A DNA stretch of 64,000 nt from Planctomycetota bacterium (GTDB taxonomy: Bacteria; Planctomycetota; Planctomycetia; Pirellulales; Pirellulaceae): assembly GCA_026692885.1 (NCBI GenBank), contig JAPLNJ010000592.1, forward strand, positions 1 to 64,000. The letters run 5' to 3'. The position numbers were made by a program, and so were the translations under genes. The notes under the pieces were generated by a model. The model had not been told where the DNA came from and did no database searches. It was given only the letters and a program-made list of their open reading frames with translations. Below, piece by piece: positions 26,553 through 35,396 of this stretch (position 1 is the stretch's first letter; every line of letters begins with the position of its first letter).

Positions 26553-26606
26553 GTGGTCGGGGCGACAGGCCCGACCACAGCGCAATGCCCGCACGCGGCG
26601 CGTGCG
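26553..26606. repeat. Two adjacent hairpins between FecR and GH129-like genes
   Basis: Hairpin 1 has arms GTGGTCGGG (26553-26561) and CCCGACCAC (26570-26578) with an 8-base loop. Hairpin 2 has arms CGCACGC (26590-26596) and GCGTGCG (26600-26606) with a 3-base loop. There is no T-run, so a classical terminator is unlikely. It resembles the REP-type repeats elsewhere in the window and could trim or stabilise mRNA between the regulatory and enzyme genes. Confidence 0.6.
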
Positions 26607-26608
26607 GA

Positions 26609-28072
26609 CTACTTTGGCAACGCCTTCGCGGCAACGCCGTACATGAAGTTGGGCCGCACTTCGCTGGCATCCCGGAATTTCTCGAAATACGGTGGTCCGA
26701 GCTTTACTTCTCCCGGCTGCCGCACTTCACGTTTCCAGATCCCGAAGGCCAATACGGTGCGTCCCTTGCCTGGTCCTTGCGTAGGGAGAATTCTGTACTT
26801 CGGGTCGACGTATTCCAGGCCGATGTCCACCCCGGTGTCACTGAACTCCTCGCTGAGCCACGGCGGCGCCGGCGTACGCCGGTCCGCGAGCACGTAGAGT
26901 ACGCAGGGCTGCGACACGGTCACGGTGAGCTGCATGAACCAGTTCACCTGGTCGGTGTTGAACGTTTGCACAAGGTCCGCGCCGAGCAGCCAATCCGGCA
27001 TCCCTTGCGCATCCCACCCGTTCCACTCGTGAAGATAGTCAGCGTAGGCTCGGGCGTCCTCACGCATCCCGCCCGGCACGATGCGGTAGAAGTTCCGCAA
27101 CGAGGGATAATCACCTTCCATGTTGTCGCGTACGGCGGTGATGATCGAATCCGCAGGCAACCCACCGCGCGTGGACCATTCTGCTTCGCGGCCGGCGGAC
27201 GTTACATTGACGATGCGGAACAGGCGACGGGTCTTGTCCACGCGCACCGCCTGGCCCGCAGTGAGCGTGGCGACCGGAGCCGCGGTGCTCGTCTCGCCGG
27301 CTTTGTCAAAGATTCGCACCTCCCCTTGAAGCACGACCACATCCGTGTGGCCAGCCTCCGACACATCCACGCCGAACTTCGTTCCAAAGTCCACCACCCG
27401 AGCCTGCGCCGTCTCCATGCTGAACCCTTTGGCTTCGGGACCGACTTCGGCGGTGACTCGGCCGGAGTAGACGCGCAGATGCATCGCATCCATGAATTCC
27501 GCCGCCACCGGCCCAACCAGCGTCAAGGCCACGCCGGCGTCGACGGTGATCTGCACCGTGCCCGACTTGAGGCGAAGCGGTTTCTTTCCCAAGCCATCGC
27601 CCACGGCCGGCGCACTGGCCCCCTCGGCCCAGACCGCTTCTGAAACGCCGGTGAGCCTGGCGATCGTTTCCTCGGCCGCGGAGCGATTCCGCCATGGGTC
27701 GCCGAATGTAGCCAGCAGCACGGCGACTAATAGGCCAGCCACGACGGCTCCGCCTGCCAGCCATGTCCTGGCGCGACGTTGGGTCGCAGCCGAAGTTGGG
27801 CGGGCACCCCTGCCCGCCACGTCGGTCGTGACCGGCAGGAGTGCCCGTCCTTTAACATGCTCGGGCGCGTCTTGCAGGGAACTTGGCACCGCGAACATCG
27901 CCTCGGCCGCGAGGGCCCCTAGAGCCGAATCGAGGTTGACCAGGTCGGCAAAGGCTTGACGGGCCGCAGCATCGGCGCGCAGGAGTTCGTTGAGCAGACG
28001 CACCTCCTCGGCGGTCGTCACGCCGTCCATGTACCGATTCACCAGGGTTTCGAACTCAGGCTTGATCGTCAT
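26609..28072 (-). CDS. FecR-like membrane protein with extra C-terminal domain, partner of ECF sigma (left arm)
   Basis: 487 residues. The cytoplasmic N-terminus (1-100) resembles an anti-sigma zinc-finger-less domain ([20 protein letters not shown]). One membrane helix lies at about 105-126 ([20 protein letters not shown]). A FecR domain follows (about 155-275; [43 protein letters not shown]). Residues 309-487 are a further beta-rich domain shared with the FecR at 29534 but with no name I know. It probably senses a periplasmic signal and controls the sigma factor encoded four bases upstream (ATGA overlap; RBS GGAGGAG). First in line before the enzyme genes of the left arm. Confidence 0.85.
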   Translation of the reverse strand: MTIKPEFETLVNRYMDGVTTAEEVRLLNELLRADAAARQAFADLVNLDSALGALAAEAMFAVPSSLQDAPEHVKGRALLPVTTDVAGRGARPTSAATQRRARTWLAGGAVVAGLLVAVLLATFGDPWRNRSAAEETIARLTGVSEAVWAEGASAPAVGDGLGKKPLRLKSGTVQITVDAGVALTLVGPVAAEFMDAMHLRVYSGRVTAEVGPEAKGFSMETAQARVVDFGTKFGVDVSEAGHTDVVVLQGEVRIFDKAGETSTAAPVATLTAGQAVRVDKTRRLFRIVNVTSAGREAEWSTRGGLPADSIITAVRDNMEGDYPSLRNFYRIVPGGMREDARAYADYLHEWNGWDAQGMPDWLLGADLVQTFNTDQVNWFMQLTVTVSQPCVLYVLADRRTPAPPWLSEEFSDTGVDIGLEYVDPKYRILPTQGPGKGRTVLAFGIWKREVRQPGEVKLGPPYFEKFRDASEVRPNFMYGVAAKALPK

Positions 28073-28602
28073 CGTGACTCCTCCGCGGCGAGTTCGCGCT
28101 GGGTACAATCGAGCAACAGCCGCCGCATGCGATAGAGCCACTGATAGAACCCGGCCACCGAGCGCCCACTCTGCGCCGCAACCGCCTGCACGCGAGCACG
28201 CGGCGCATAGGCGGCCAAGAGCAACTTGCGCTGCGGCCCTGCGAGTTCTTCCAGGCACGCTTCCAGGGCCTCGCGCTGGCGAGACAGACGTGGCTCGTCC
28301 CGCCGCGTCTCGTCCGCCAACAGTTCCGCGACGTCTTGGGCGAGCACCAGCCGGTCGCGGGCTTTGTCGCGCAGCCAGGCCAGCACTTCAAACCGGGCAA
28401 CTCCCAACGCCCAGGCCCGAAAATCCCCTCCTTCGCGGAACTCGTCAAACTTCTCCCAGAGGACAACCGCCACCTCCTGCATCACGTCGTCCGCGTCGGA
28501 CCGCAGCGGCACCAGTCGCCGCACGTAGGCCCGAATCGCGGCCTCGTTGGCCGTGAGACATCGCAAGAATTCTCGGTGCCGGTCGGTACTTGGTGGGAGC
28601 AT
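28069..28602 (-). CDS. ECF RNA polymerase sigma factor (left arm)
   Basis: 177 residues. Region 2 is at about 15-90 ([38 protein letters not shown]). Region 4 is at about 110-165 ([36 protein letters not shown]). It belongs to the Rhodopirellula/Verrucomicrobium type of ECF factors, to judge by the [15 protein letters not shown] stretch. The ATG at 28602 has GAGGAA upstream. It is cotranscribed with the FecR gene and probably activates the leftward enzyme operon. It is divergent from, and homologous to, the sigma gene at 28962. Confidence 0.9.
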   Translation of the reverse strand: MLPPSTDRHREFLRCLTANEAAIRAYVRRLVPLRSDADDVMQEVAVVLWEKFDEFREGGDFRAWALGVARFEVLAWLRDKARDRLVLAQDVAELLADETRRDEPRLSRQREALEACLEELAGPQRKLLLAAYAPRARVQAVAAQSGRSVAGFYQWLYRMRRLLLDCTQRELAAEESR

Positions 28603-28961
28603 AGCGGTTCCTCATCTTCTAATCTCCGCCACGGCGAGTGTTTTAACGCGCCGATTTTTCGTCCACCAGGAAGCAGACTCCAAGGAGTGGCTTGACCGTT
28701 CCTCTACGAACCTGTTGGCGGAGTCACGGGACTCGCTAGGAGCTCCGCCGCCTTCCGCTCCCGCGGCCCTTCGTCAAGGAGCCACTCTTCGGCTTCGTCC
28801 GTCGCCAGATCAGCGAGCGGCTGCGCGGGCCCCGCTACGGCGGTAGCCTCTCCCCCACGCTAACGCGTTCCGCCACAATGAACTGTGGGATTCGGCGTGT
28901 TTTTTTTGGGGCAGAGTGTCCAAAATCGGAGACTCGAATCGAGTAGCTATAGAGGTTTTCG
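28603..28961. promoter_or_regulatory. Divergent intergenic region between two sigma/FecR modules
   Basis: 359 bases without a convincing gene. It must hold the promoters for both arms of the locus. Visible elements: ACTCC-AA-GGAGT (28677-28688), GGCGGAG / CTCCGCC arms (28717-28723, 28743-28749), a T8 run near 28900 and the 13-base palindrome at 28932. The GC-rich centre (28740-28870) shows no motif I can name. No consensus sigma-70 pair is obvious, consistent with ECF-dependent promoters. Confidence 0.55.
28932..28944. promoter_or_regulatory. Perfect 13-base palindrome upstream of the right-arm sigma gene
   Basis: ACTCGA-A-TCGAGT, centred 24 bases before the ATG at 28962. The size and position fit a dimeric regulator site or a promoter element. 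The bound protein is unknown; the NarL-type regulator at 44603 is one candidate. Confidence 0.4.
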
Positions 28962-29537
28962 ATGGACGAACAGAACCGAACGCTCTCTGACGATCCTTCT
29001 CCCACCGCGGAGGTCAGTGATCGGCACGCCCAGTTTCTCGCTTTGTTCCTGGCCAGCGAGAAGGAGGTCTTTCGCTACATCAGCGCGCTGGTGCCGTGCG
29101 TCACGGACGCCCAGGATCTCGTGCAGCAGACGGCCCTGGCCCTGTGGCGGAAGTTTGGGGAATACGACCCTTGCCAGCCGTTTACGCCGTGGGCCTGCCG
29201 CTTTGCGTTGTTGGAGGTCAAGGAGTTCCTGCGCCGCAGTCGGAAGTGGCAGGCCCTGCTGGAAGGCGATCTGGCTGATGAACTCCTGCGACGCCGCGCA
29301 TCACTGCGCGTCGACTTGGATCGGCGTCTGGCGTTCCTGGCGGGATGTCTCGACAAGCTGCCGAGCCACCAGCGGGCCGTCGTCGAGGGCTACTACTACG
29401 AACGGCAGTCGGTCGAGAGTCTGGCGAGCAGAACCAGCAGATCTGTGCAAGCGATCTACAAGTCGCTCCAGCGGATTCGTCAGACGCTTCTGGAATGCGT
29501 GACAGTGTCCCTGCAGCAAGCGGAGTCGCAGGCATGA
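28962..29537 (+). CDS. ECF RNA polymerase sigma factor (right arm)
   Basis: 191 residues. Region 2 at about 25-95 (VTDAQDLVQQTALALWRKFGEY, FTPWACRFALLEVKEFLRR). Region 4 at about 125-180 (LDKLPSHQRAVVEGYYY, SLASRTSRSVQAIYKSLQRIR). Same ECF type as the divergent gene at 28069-28602. ATG with GAGG eight bases upstream. It overlaps the following FecR gene as ATGA and probably directs transcription of the rightward enzyme genes. Confidence 0.9.
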   Translation: MDEQNRTLSDDPSPTAEVSDRHAQFLALFLASEKEVFRYISALVPCVTDAQDLVQQTALALWRKFGEYDPCQPFTPWACRFALLEVKEFLRRSRKWQALLEGDLADELLRRRASLRVDLDRRLAFLAGCLDKLPSHQRAVVEGYYYERQSVESLASRTSRSVQAIYKSLQRIRQTLLECVTVSLQQAESQA

Positions 29538-30964
29538 TCCATCCTTCCCGCGAATTCGAGGATGCCGTATCGGCCCTCTGCCACGGCACGGCGACGGAGG
29601 AACAGGTGCAGGAACTGGCGACCCTGTTGCGAACGGACACGGCCGCCCAGGACGCCTACCTGTTGGCCGTGGACCTCCATGCACGGCTAGCCAGCGACAA
29701 TGACCTGTTCGCGAGGCAACCGCAGCCAACTTGCCGCGCCAAGCCGGCGCTGGATGTCGTGGGTGGGACTCCAGGACTTGCAGCCAACGGACGTTGGCGG
29801 CGAGTACGAAACTGGTATTTCGTCGCGGGAACAGCGGCCGTCCTGGCCCTGGTCGCCCTGGCAATTTGGCGAGCCGGTGACTTCGAGAGACGGACCCCGG
29901 AACCGGCATCCGTCGCGGTCCACGTGCTCGAAGCCGAGGGCACTGTACCCGGCGCATGGCAGCCGGGACAGTCGCTGTCGCTCAGCCAGCTTCGTCTCCA
30001 GGCGGGCCACCTCCGGTTGCGGATTGAGGACTCGGGCGTGATTCTCGGAATCTCGGGACCTGCAGAAATGCAGCTCCTGAATCCGCTGTTGGCCCGCTTA
30101 GCCCAAGGTCAGGTCACGGCCGACGTGGGTGAGCGGGGCCAGGGATTCTCGGTCGAGACGGGCCAAGGACGCTTCGTGGACCGGGGCACCACCTTCGGCG
30201 TCGATGCCCACGCTGCCGGCACCGATCTGGTAGTATTCAAAGGGAGCGTGCAGGTTTACCCGGACACTCGAGATGCGCCGCCGCTGTCGACCTTCGCCGA
30301 GGGTGAGGCGGTGCGCGTGCGTGACGATCGGAGTCTGGCTCGCATTCCGAACATCGTCAGTGGCCCCAGCCCGGGTCCGTGGAGCATCCAGCCACCGGCG
30401 CCGGAACGCTGTGTGATCGCTGCGGTGCGGGACAATCTCCGCAGTCCGCACGACCGGGTCTTCTATCAGATCATCCCCAGCGGATTCCGGGAGAACACCC
30501 CGGCGTATGTCGGACCGCGGCACATCTGGAAGGGGCGCACGGCTACTGGGCTGCCGTCGTACCTGCTGGGCGCGGACATGGTCCGCACATTCCCCACGGA
30601 TCAGGACCGGAAGGGACTGTGGATCACGGTCCAGTTGTCGCGTCCCGCGATGCTCTACGTGCTCTTTGAGACGCGGCCGCAGCAATGGCAATGGCGCGAG
30701 GCTGGCAACATCCCTGAGGTTCCGGCCTGGCTGGAAAAGAACTTCCACAAGATCGGCGACGCGGTGGGACTGGATGACGCCGGCCAGCTCCAGCCGGGCG
30801 AAGCGATGTCTCTCCAACCGGGCGAAGGGCACCTGGTCACTTTCGACGTCTGGGAACGCAAGTTCTCCGAGCCGGGCGAAGTGACACTCGGCCCGCCAAC
30901 GGGGCCCGAAGGTTGGAAGAACTGGATGTACGGCATCCTTGCCAAGCCACTCGAGGGCCAATGA
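29534..30964 (+). CDS. FecR-like membrane protein with extra C-terminal domain, partner of ECF sigma (right arm)
   Basis: 476 residues. N-terminal cytoplasmic region (VSALCHGTATEEQVQELATLL). One membrane helix at about 96-116 (WYFVAGTAAVLALVALAIW). FecR domain with GQVTADVGERGQGFSVETG, FVDRGTTFGVDAH and DLVVFKGSVQVY. Residues 293-476 repeat the C-terminal domain of the left-arm FecR: AVRDN, FYQIIPSGFREN, LLGADMVRTFPTDQ, MLYVLFETR, PGEVTLGPP. Likely an anti-sigma or sensor whose extra domain binds a polysaccharide cue (inference). The start is fixed by the ATGA overlap with the sigma gene. Confidence 0.85.
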   Translation: MIHPSREFEDAVSALCHGTATEEQVQELATLLRTDTAAQDAYLLAVDLHARLASDNDLFARQPQPTCRAKPALDVVGGTPGLAANGRWRRVRNWYFVAGTAAVLALVALAIWRAGDFERRTPEPASVAVHVLEAEGTVPGAWQPGQSLSLSQLRLQAGHLRLRIEDSGVILGISGPAEMQLLNPLLARLAQGQVTADVGERGQGFSVETGQGRFVDRGTTFGVDAHAAGTDLVVFKGSVQVYPDTRDAPPLSTFAEGEAVRVRDDRSLARIPNIVSGPSPGPWSIQPPAPERCVIAAVRDNLRSPHDRVFYQIIPSGFRENTPAYVGPRHIWKGRTATGLPSYLLGADMVRTFPTDQDRKGLWITVQLSRPAMLYVLFETRPQQWQWREAGNIPEVPAWLEKNFHKIGDAVGLDDAGQLQPGEAMSLQPGEGHLVTFDVWERKFSEPGEVTLGPPTGPEGWKNWMYGILAKPLEGQ

Positions 30965-30981
30965 CACGCTCGTGTTGTGGA

Positions 30982-31045
30982 CCGTGAAGTCGCGGTGTTT
31001 CCGCCGCCTCGTCTTTTGGCTGGATTCCAACGGCGACTTCTACGG
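30982..31045. repeat. Long hairpin after the right-arm FecR gene
   Basis: Imperfect arms CCGTGAAGTCGC (30982-30993) and GCGACTTCTACGG (31033-31045) enclose about 39 bases. No T-run follows. It separates the sigma/FecR pair from the enzyme genes, as the hairpins at 26553-26606 do in the other arm. It could be a REP-type element or an mRNA processing site. Confidence 0.55.
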
Positions 31046-31129
31046 TTCTTATGAGAACGTCGATTCGCAGTTGGCAGGCCAGGTGTGTTGGCCGACGTTG
31101 GAATAGGCGGCGATCCGCAAAGGGAAAAG

Positions 31130-32833
31130 ATGAGCAGCAGATACGCAACGATCCTCTTGTTCGGTTGTCTCTCACTGGCGTCGGCTGCCGAACCCGCCGG
31201 ACAGCCGACCCCTGCCCAGAAGAAGGACTCGCTCCCTCTGGCCGATTTGCCTGCGGGCCTCCCCGTCGTCGAAGCTCCACGAAACTGGGGAGACACCTTC
31301 CTGCCGAAGTCGAAGCCGCCGGCGCGTGAGGTCCTGTCCTTGCCGTTGGCGGGCTTGAAGACCGACGAACGGATCGCACTCACTTGCCTGCAAGGGCTGC
31401 TGGCGCGCGAGCAACCGCGGCTGTGGCTGGTCCGCAACCAGGACGATCCGTTCTGGATGGAATGGCATCGAGCCAAGGGGCACGTCGAGCGGTTTGAAAC
31501 CGTCACGGACTGGAGGGCGTTGTTCGACCGATACCGGGGTGCGGTGAAGGGCGCCGTGATTCCTGACGAGAAGCTGTTTCGCGGCGATCTGCTGGCGGTG
31601 AACGTGGCGGCGTGCGAGGATTTGATCGTGACCTCGCCGCAGCTTGCGGAACGACTACAACTCTCGGTCAAGGTGGACCTGCGGGATCGATTCGCGACAT
31701 ACGCCGAAGGGCTGCAATGGCTGTGGGCCAACTACCGCGAACGCTTCAATCCGCATCTCTGCGACTTCCGCCATCCCGGACTGCTGCCGCACGGCACCTT
31801 CGATTACAGCTACCAATGGCGAGCACTGATGTTCTGGGTGGCCGGCCCGAAGGAGGAGGGCAAACCGGGCGTGGACCGCGGGGCGGAGCATCGGCAGGTG
31901 GCGAAGATCCTTTCGGAAATGCCCGTCAACGGCGTCTGCGTCGGCTTTCCGGCGATGGGCGAAGGCGAGGGAATGGGCGAGCCGCAGGGCGTGGAACTCC
32001 TGAGCCGCTACGGCAAGTCGCTCGTGTGTAACAACCACGGTGGAAACTACTCGATTCTCAGTGGCGTCCACATCGAGCGGCTCAATCCGCCCCAGGCCCC
32101 GCCGCCTGCGCTCCAGCGCGACAAGGTCTACATCGCCCTGGCGCTTTCCGACGGCGACAACCAGATTCTGTGGCCCGCCTTCTTCCGCCGCTACTTCGAA
32201 CACCCGGCGTTCGGCAAATTCCCGCTGGCGTTCGGGATGGGGCCGGCGATCCGTGAACTGCAGCCCGGTCTCGCCCAGTGGTACTACGAGCACGCGTCGT
32301 CTACGACCGAGTTCTTTGCCGACGTGTCCGGCGCGGGCTACATGCAGCCAGACCATTTCGCCGAAGCGTATGTAGACCGCAAGCCCGTCTGGACCGGATT
32401 CCTGACTTGGACCCGGCGCCTGATGGAACCGCTGGGCCAGCGTACGATCCGCACCGTGGGCGGCAGCGACGAGAACGTGGCGCGTTACGCCGACGCCTTG
32501 CCGTTCTGCCACAGCATCTTCGCCGATATGGGCCGCTACTCGGGCCGCAGTGGCCTCGCGAACCTGACGTACTCGCTGCCCAGCGGCCTGCCCGTGTTCC
32601 GCGCCGTTACCAGTTGGCGGTATGGCAAGGAAGGCTTCCTGCGCGAAATCCGCGAACAGGTCGGCCCGCAGCGCCCGGCCTTCGTCAACGGCTTCGTCCA
32701 CTGCTGGACCTTCACGATGGACGACTTGGCCCGCATCTGCGAGCACCGCGACCCCGACATGGTGTTCGTCACGCCATCGCAACTTGCCCAACTCTATCGC
32801 GAGGCACACGGAGAGACCGGCAGGACTAAGTAG
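31130..32833 (+). CDS. GxGYxxP-family secreted protein (putative glycoside hydrolase)
   Basis: 567 residues. Signal peptide MSSRYATILLFGCLSLASA. The C-terminal half has the family-defining GAGYMQP at 401-407, preceded by KVYIALALSDGDNQILWPAF and followed by WTRRLMEPLGQRTIRTVGG and NGFVHCWTFTMDDL. GxGYxYP proteins are found in polysaccharide loci of Bacteroidetes and PVC bacteria and are suspected glycosidases with a distorted TIM-type fold; no activity is assigned to my knowledge. ATG 31130 has AAAGGGAAAAG upstream. It is the first enzyme-like gene of the right arm. Confidence 0.85.
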   Translation: MSSRYATILLFGCLSLASAAEPAGQPTPAQKKDSLPLADLPAGLPVVEAPRNWGDTFLPKSKPPAREVLSLPLAGLKTDERIALTCLQGLLAREQPRLWLVRNQDDPFWMEWHRAKGHVERFETVTDWRALFDRYRGAVKGAVIPDEKLFRGDLLAVNVAACEDLIVTSPQLAERLQLSVKVDLRDRFATYAEGLQWLWANYRERFNPHLCDFRHPGLLPHGTFDYSYQWRALMFWVAGPKEEGKPGVDRGAEHRQVAKILSEMPVNGVCVGFPAMGEGEGMGEPQGVELLSRYGKSLVCNNHGGNYSILSGVHIERLNPPQAPPPALQRDKVYIALALSDGDNQILWPAFFRRYFEHPAFGKFPLAFGMGPAIRELQPGLAQWYYEHASSTTEFFADVSGAGYMQPDHFAEAYVDRKPVWTGFLTWTRRLMEPLGQRTIRTVGGSDENVARYADALPFCHSIFADMGRYSGRSGLANLTYSLPSGLPVFRAVTSWRYGKEGFLREIREQVGPQRPAFVNGFVHCWTFTMDDLARICEHRDPDMVFVTPSQLAQLYREAHGETGRTK

Positions 32834-32933
32834 ATTCGATCTCCGACCCGGTCGGGACAGAGCCCCAACCTACAATGTGCGTTCACTGGACAAGGAATTC
32901 ACACCGCAGGACCATGACAACCGGAGGCACCCC

Positions 32934-34352
32934 ATGACTGCTCGAACACAGATGGATCGTCGCACGTTTATCAGCTACGCCAGCGCCGGAGTGGCCACGG
33001 CGGTTGCTCCGCTCGTGCTCCCGTCGCGCGTGTGCATGGCTGGCCCCGACGCGCCAAGCAACAAGCTCAACGTGTCCCTGATCGGTTGCGGGGGCCGGGG
33101 CGCGGACATCCTGGGGGAAGCCATCGGGCTAGGAGTCAATGTCATCGCGCTGTGCGATGCGGATGTGACGCGCATTGCCAACACTCGAAAACTGCTGATC
33201 GAGCGCAGGCCCGAGGCTCGCGCGGCGTTGGAAAGGGCGACCGGCTACGAGGATTATCGCACGCTGCTGGAGAAGGAGAAGTCGCTGGACGGCGTGCTGA
33301 TTGCGATTGGGGCGTGGTGGCACGCGCCGATGAGCGCGGCCTTCATGAAGGCCGGCAAACATGTGTATTGCGAAAAGCCGCTCACGCGCTTGGTGTCCGA
33401 GGCCCGCGAGCTGGGGAATCTGGCCCGCGCGTCCAAGGTGGCCACGCAGATGGGCACGCAGGGAGTCGGGGGCGAGGCCTTCCGCCGGTCCGTGGAAATT
33501 GTGCAGAGCGGGCTGCTCGGTGTGATCCGCGAAGTGCATGTTTGGAACAACCACAACAGCCTGCGCCCGCCGAGTCACGACCGGCCACCAGGTGAGGACC
33601 CGGTGCCGGCCGGGTTCAATTGGGATTTGTTTGTGGGACCGTCACCGCTGCGGCCGTTCAAGCGGGACACGTATTATCCCGGCACCACAACGACCTCCGT
33701 GTGGTTCGACTTCGGTGCGGGGCTGCTCGGCGACTTCGGCGTGCACACCTGGCAGCTGCCGATCCGCGCGTTGAAGCTCGACTATCCGGTGCGGGTGGAG
33801 CACAACGTGCCCGAGCCGGTAAAGGAGACCTACGCCTCCAGTGTAAAGAGCCGTTACGACTTTGCGGCCCGCGGTGACAGGGGGCCGGTGACGGTTTGGT
33901 ATTGCGATACCATCCATCATCCGCCGCAGGAAGCCACGGCGGATCTGGAAGCGACTTACGGAAAAGTGCCGACCCTGGGCGCGATGTTGCTGGGCGACAA
34001 AGGCACGCTGTATGCCGGCGGTTGGGGCGGCGGAAATCTGATGAAGCTCAAGGGCGAGGCGAAGATGCGCGGGGTGAGCGACCACCCGGCCGCCAAGTCG
34101 CTCCCTGTGACCGAGCCGCGTGCGCCCCAGCAGAATCACATGCTCGAATGGATCGAAGCGGCCAAGGGCGGGCCGAAGACTTACCAGCCATTCGAGGTCG
34201 CCGCGCATTCGATGGAAGTTATGTTGCCTGGCATCGTGGCACTTCGGATGCAACGGCCCATCGACTGGGACGGCGCCAACATGAAAGTCCCCGGGGCACC
34301 GGAAGCCGACAAGTTCATTCACGCGGATTACCGAAGGAAGTGGCTCATTTGA
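32934..34352 (+). CDS. Tat-exported Gfo/Idh/MocA-family oxidoreductase
   Basis: 472 residues. Twin-arginine signal (MDRRTFISYASAG) ends near Ala36. Rossmann domain: VSLIGCGGRGADILGEA for NAD(P), VIALCDAD, then the family EKP motif in YCEKPLTRL. The C-terminal part (FNWDLFVGPSPLRPF, FGAGLLGDFGVHTW) fits the exported planctomycete branch. Likely oxidises or reduces a sugar with a bound cofactor in the periplasm. ATG 32934 has GGAGG upstream; a second ATG six codons later is possible. It is followed by ThuA after 53 bases, a pairing common in PVC genomes. Confidence 0.9.
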   Translation: MTARTQMDRRTFISYASAGVATAVAPLVLPSRVCMAGPDAPSNKLNVSLIGCGGRGADILGEAIGLGVNVIALCDADVTRIANTRKLLIERRPEARAALERATGYEDYRTLLEKEKSLDGVLIAIGAWWHAPMSAAFMKAGKHVYCEKPLTRLVSEARELGNLARASKVATQMGTQGVGGEAFRRSVEIVQSGLLGVIREVHVWNNHNSLRPPSHDRPPGEDPVPAGFNWDLFVGPSPLRPFKRDTYYPGTTTTSVWFDFGAGLLGDFGVHTWQLPIRALKLDYPVRVEHNVPEPVKETYASSVKSRYDFAARGDRGPVTVWYCDTIHHPPQEATADLEATYGKVPTLGAMLLGDKGTLYAGGWGGGNLMKLKGEAKMRGVSDHPAAKSLPVTEPRAPQQNHMLEWIEAAKGGPKTYQPFEVAAHSMEVMLPGIVALRMQRPIDWDGANMKVPGAPEADKFIHADYRRKWLI

Positions 34353-34405
34353 GCAATCCACGGAGCCAGTCCAGCGATGTTATCCGCGTGACCAGGAGGT
34401 GTATC

Positions 34406-35365
34406 GTGAATCGAGGTCTTCGCGTTCTTTTTGTAACCGCTTGCATGTTAGCTGCCCCAATCGCCAGGGCGGTTGAGAAAGTCCCCAATCAACTGCCCAA
34501 TGGGGAGCGTCCCTGGCCAGACGTGCCTGAGGCCGAGGTGCAGAAGATTCGGGCGGCCCTGCCCGAAAAGGCCCCGGCCACGCCCCTGAATCCTCGGAAG
34601 CTCTTGGTCTTCTACCGCTCTGAAGCCTATCCGCACTCGGTCATTCCCGAGTGGAACAAGATGCTCGAATTGCTGGGCGAGAAGACGGGGGCCTACCGAG
34701 CGACGCTAAGCCAGAGCTACGACGACCTCCGGGTCGAGCGGCTCCGGGAGTTCGACGCGCTGTTCTTCAACAACGTCTGCGGCATGGAGGCCAGCGACCC
34801 CATCCTGGCCGGATTGCAGGCATATTTCAAGAGTGGCAAGGGATTCGTGGCCAATCATGCCACCGGAGCAATCTGGCGGAAGGAGTGGCCGGATGGACTG
34901 GAGATGCTCGGCGCGGAGTTTGTCACCCATCCCTTCGGCCGAATCCAGGTCAAGGTCGATGATCCGCAGAGTCCGCTCACGGCCCTGTTCGGCGGCAAGT
35001 CGTTCCCGTTCAGCGACGAGATCTACGCCTTCAAGGAGCCCTATAGCCGTGAGAAACTGCGCGTGTTGTTGAGCATCGACTATCCCAACTCGCCGGACGT
35101 TGCCAAGGCCGAAGACAGGCTGAAGCAGCGTGCGGCGGCACCCGATGCGAAGCCGAACGACAAGGCGTGGGTTGCCGCAGCGCGCGACGATCACGACTAC
35201 GGCATCGCTTGGATTCGCCCTTGGGGCCAAGGCCGCGTGTTCTACTGCTCGCTGGGGCACAGCGACGCCACCACGTGGGACCCGGCGATCGTACGGTTCT
35301 TCCTCGCTGGCATCCAGTACGCCCTTGGCGATCTGAAGGCCGACGATCGGCCCTTGGCGAAGTAA
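34406..35365 (+). CDS. Secreted ThuA-domain protein
   Basis: 319 residues with a signal peptide of about 22. The ThuA (class I glutamine-amidotransferase-like) domain spans about 65-310: KLLVFYRSEAYPHS, FNNVCGM, FKSGKGFVANHATGAIW, FGRIQVKV, WIRPWGQGRVFYCSLGHSDATW. ThuA was named from trehalose utilisation; the biochemical role is uncertain, probably handling keto-sugars made by exported Gfo/Idh enzymes. The GTG start at 34406 is chosen for the near-ideal AGGAGG and the signal peptide; the longer frame upstream overlaps the oxidoreductase gene and is spurious. Confidence 0.88.
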   Translation: MNRGLRVLFVTACMLAAPIARAVEKVPNQLPNGERPWPDVPEAEVQKIRAALPEKAPATPLNPRKLLVFYRSEAYPHSVIPEWNKMLELLGEKTGAYRATLSQSYDDLRVERLREFDALFFNNVCGMEASDPILAGLQAYFKSGKGFVANHATGAIWRKEWPDGLEMLGAEFVTHPFGRIQVKVDDPQSPLTALFGGKSFPFSDEIYAFKEPYSREKLRVLLSIDYPNSPDVAKAEDRLKQRAAAPDAKPNDKAWVAAARDDHDYGIAWIRPWGQGRVFYCSLGHSDATTWDPAIVRFFLAGIQYALGDLKADDRPLAK

Positions 35366-35396
35366 CGCGAAGAATCCTTGGCGTAAGGGAGGAGCC

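Noticed and set aside
26553..26606. Rho-independent terminator after the FecR gene
   Set aside because: Good hairpins but no following T-run in the direction of transcription; kept as repeats instead.
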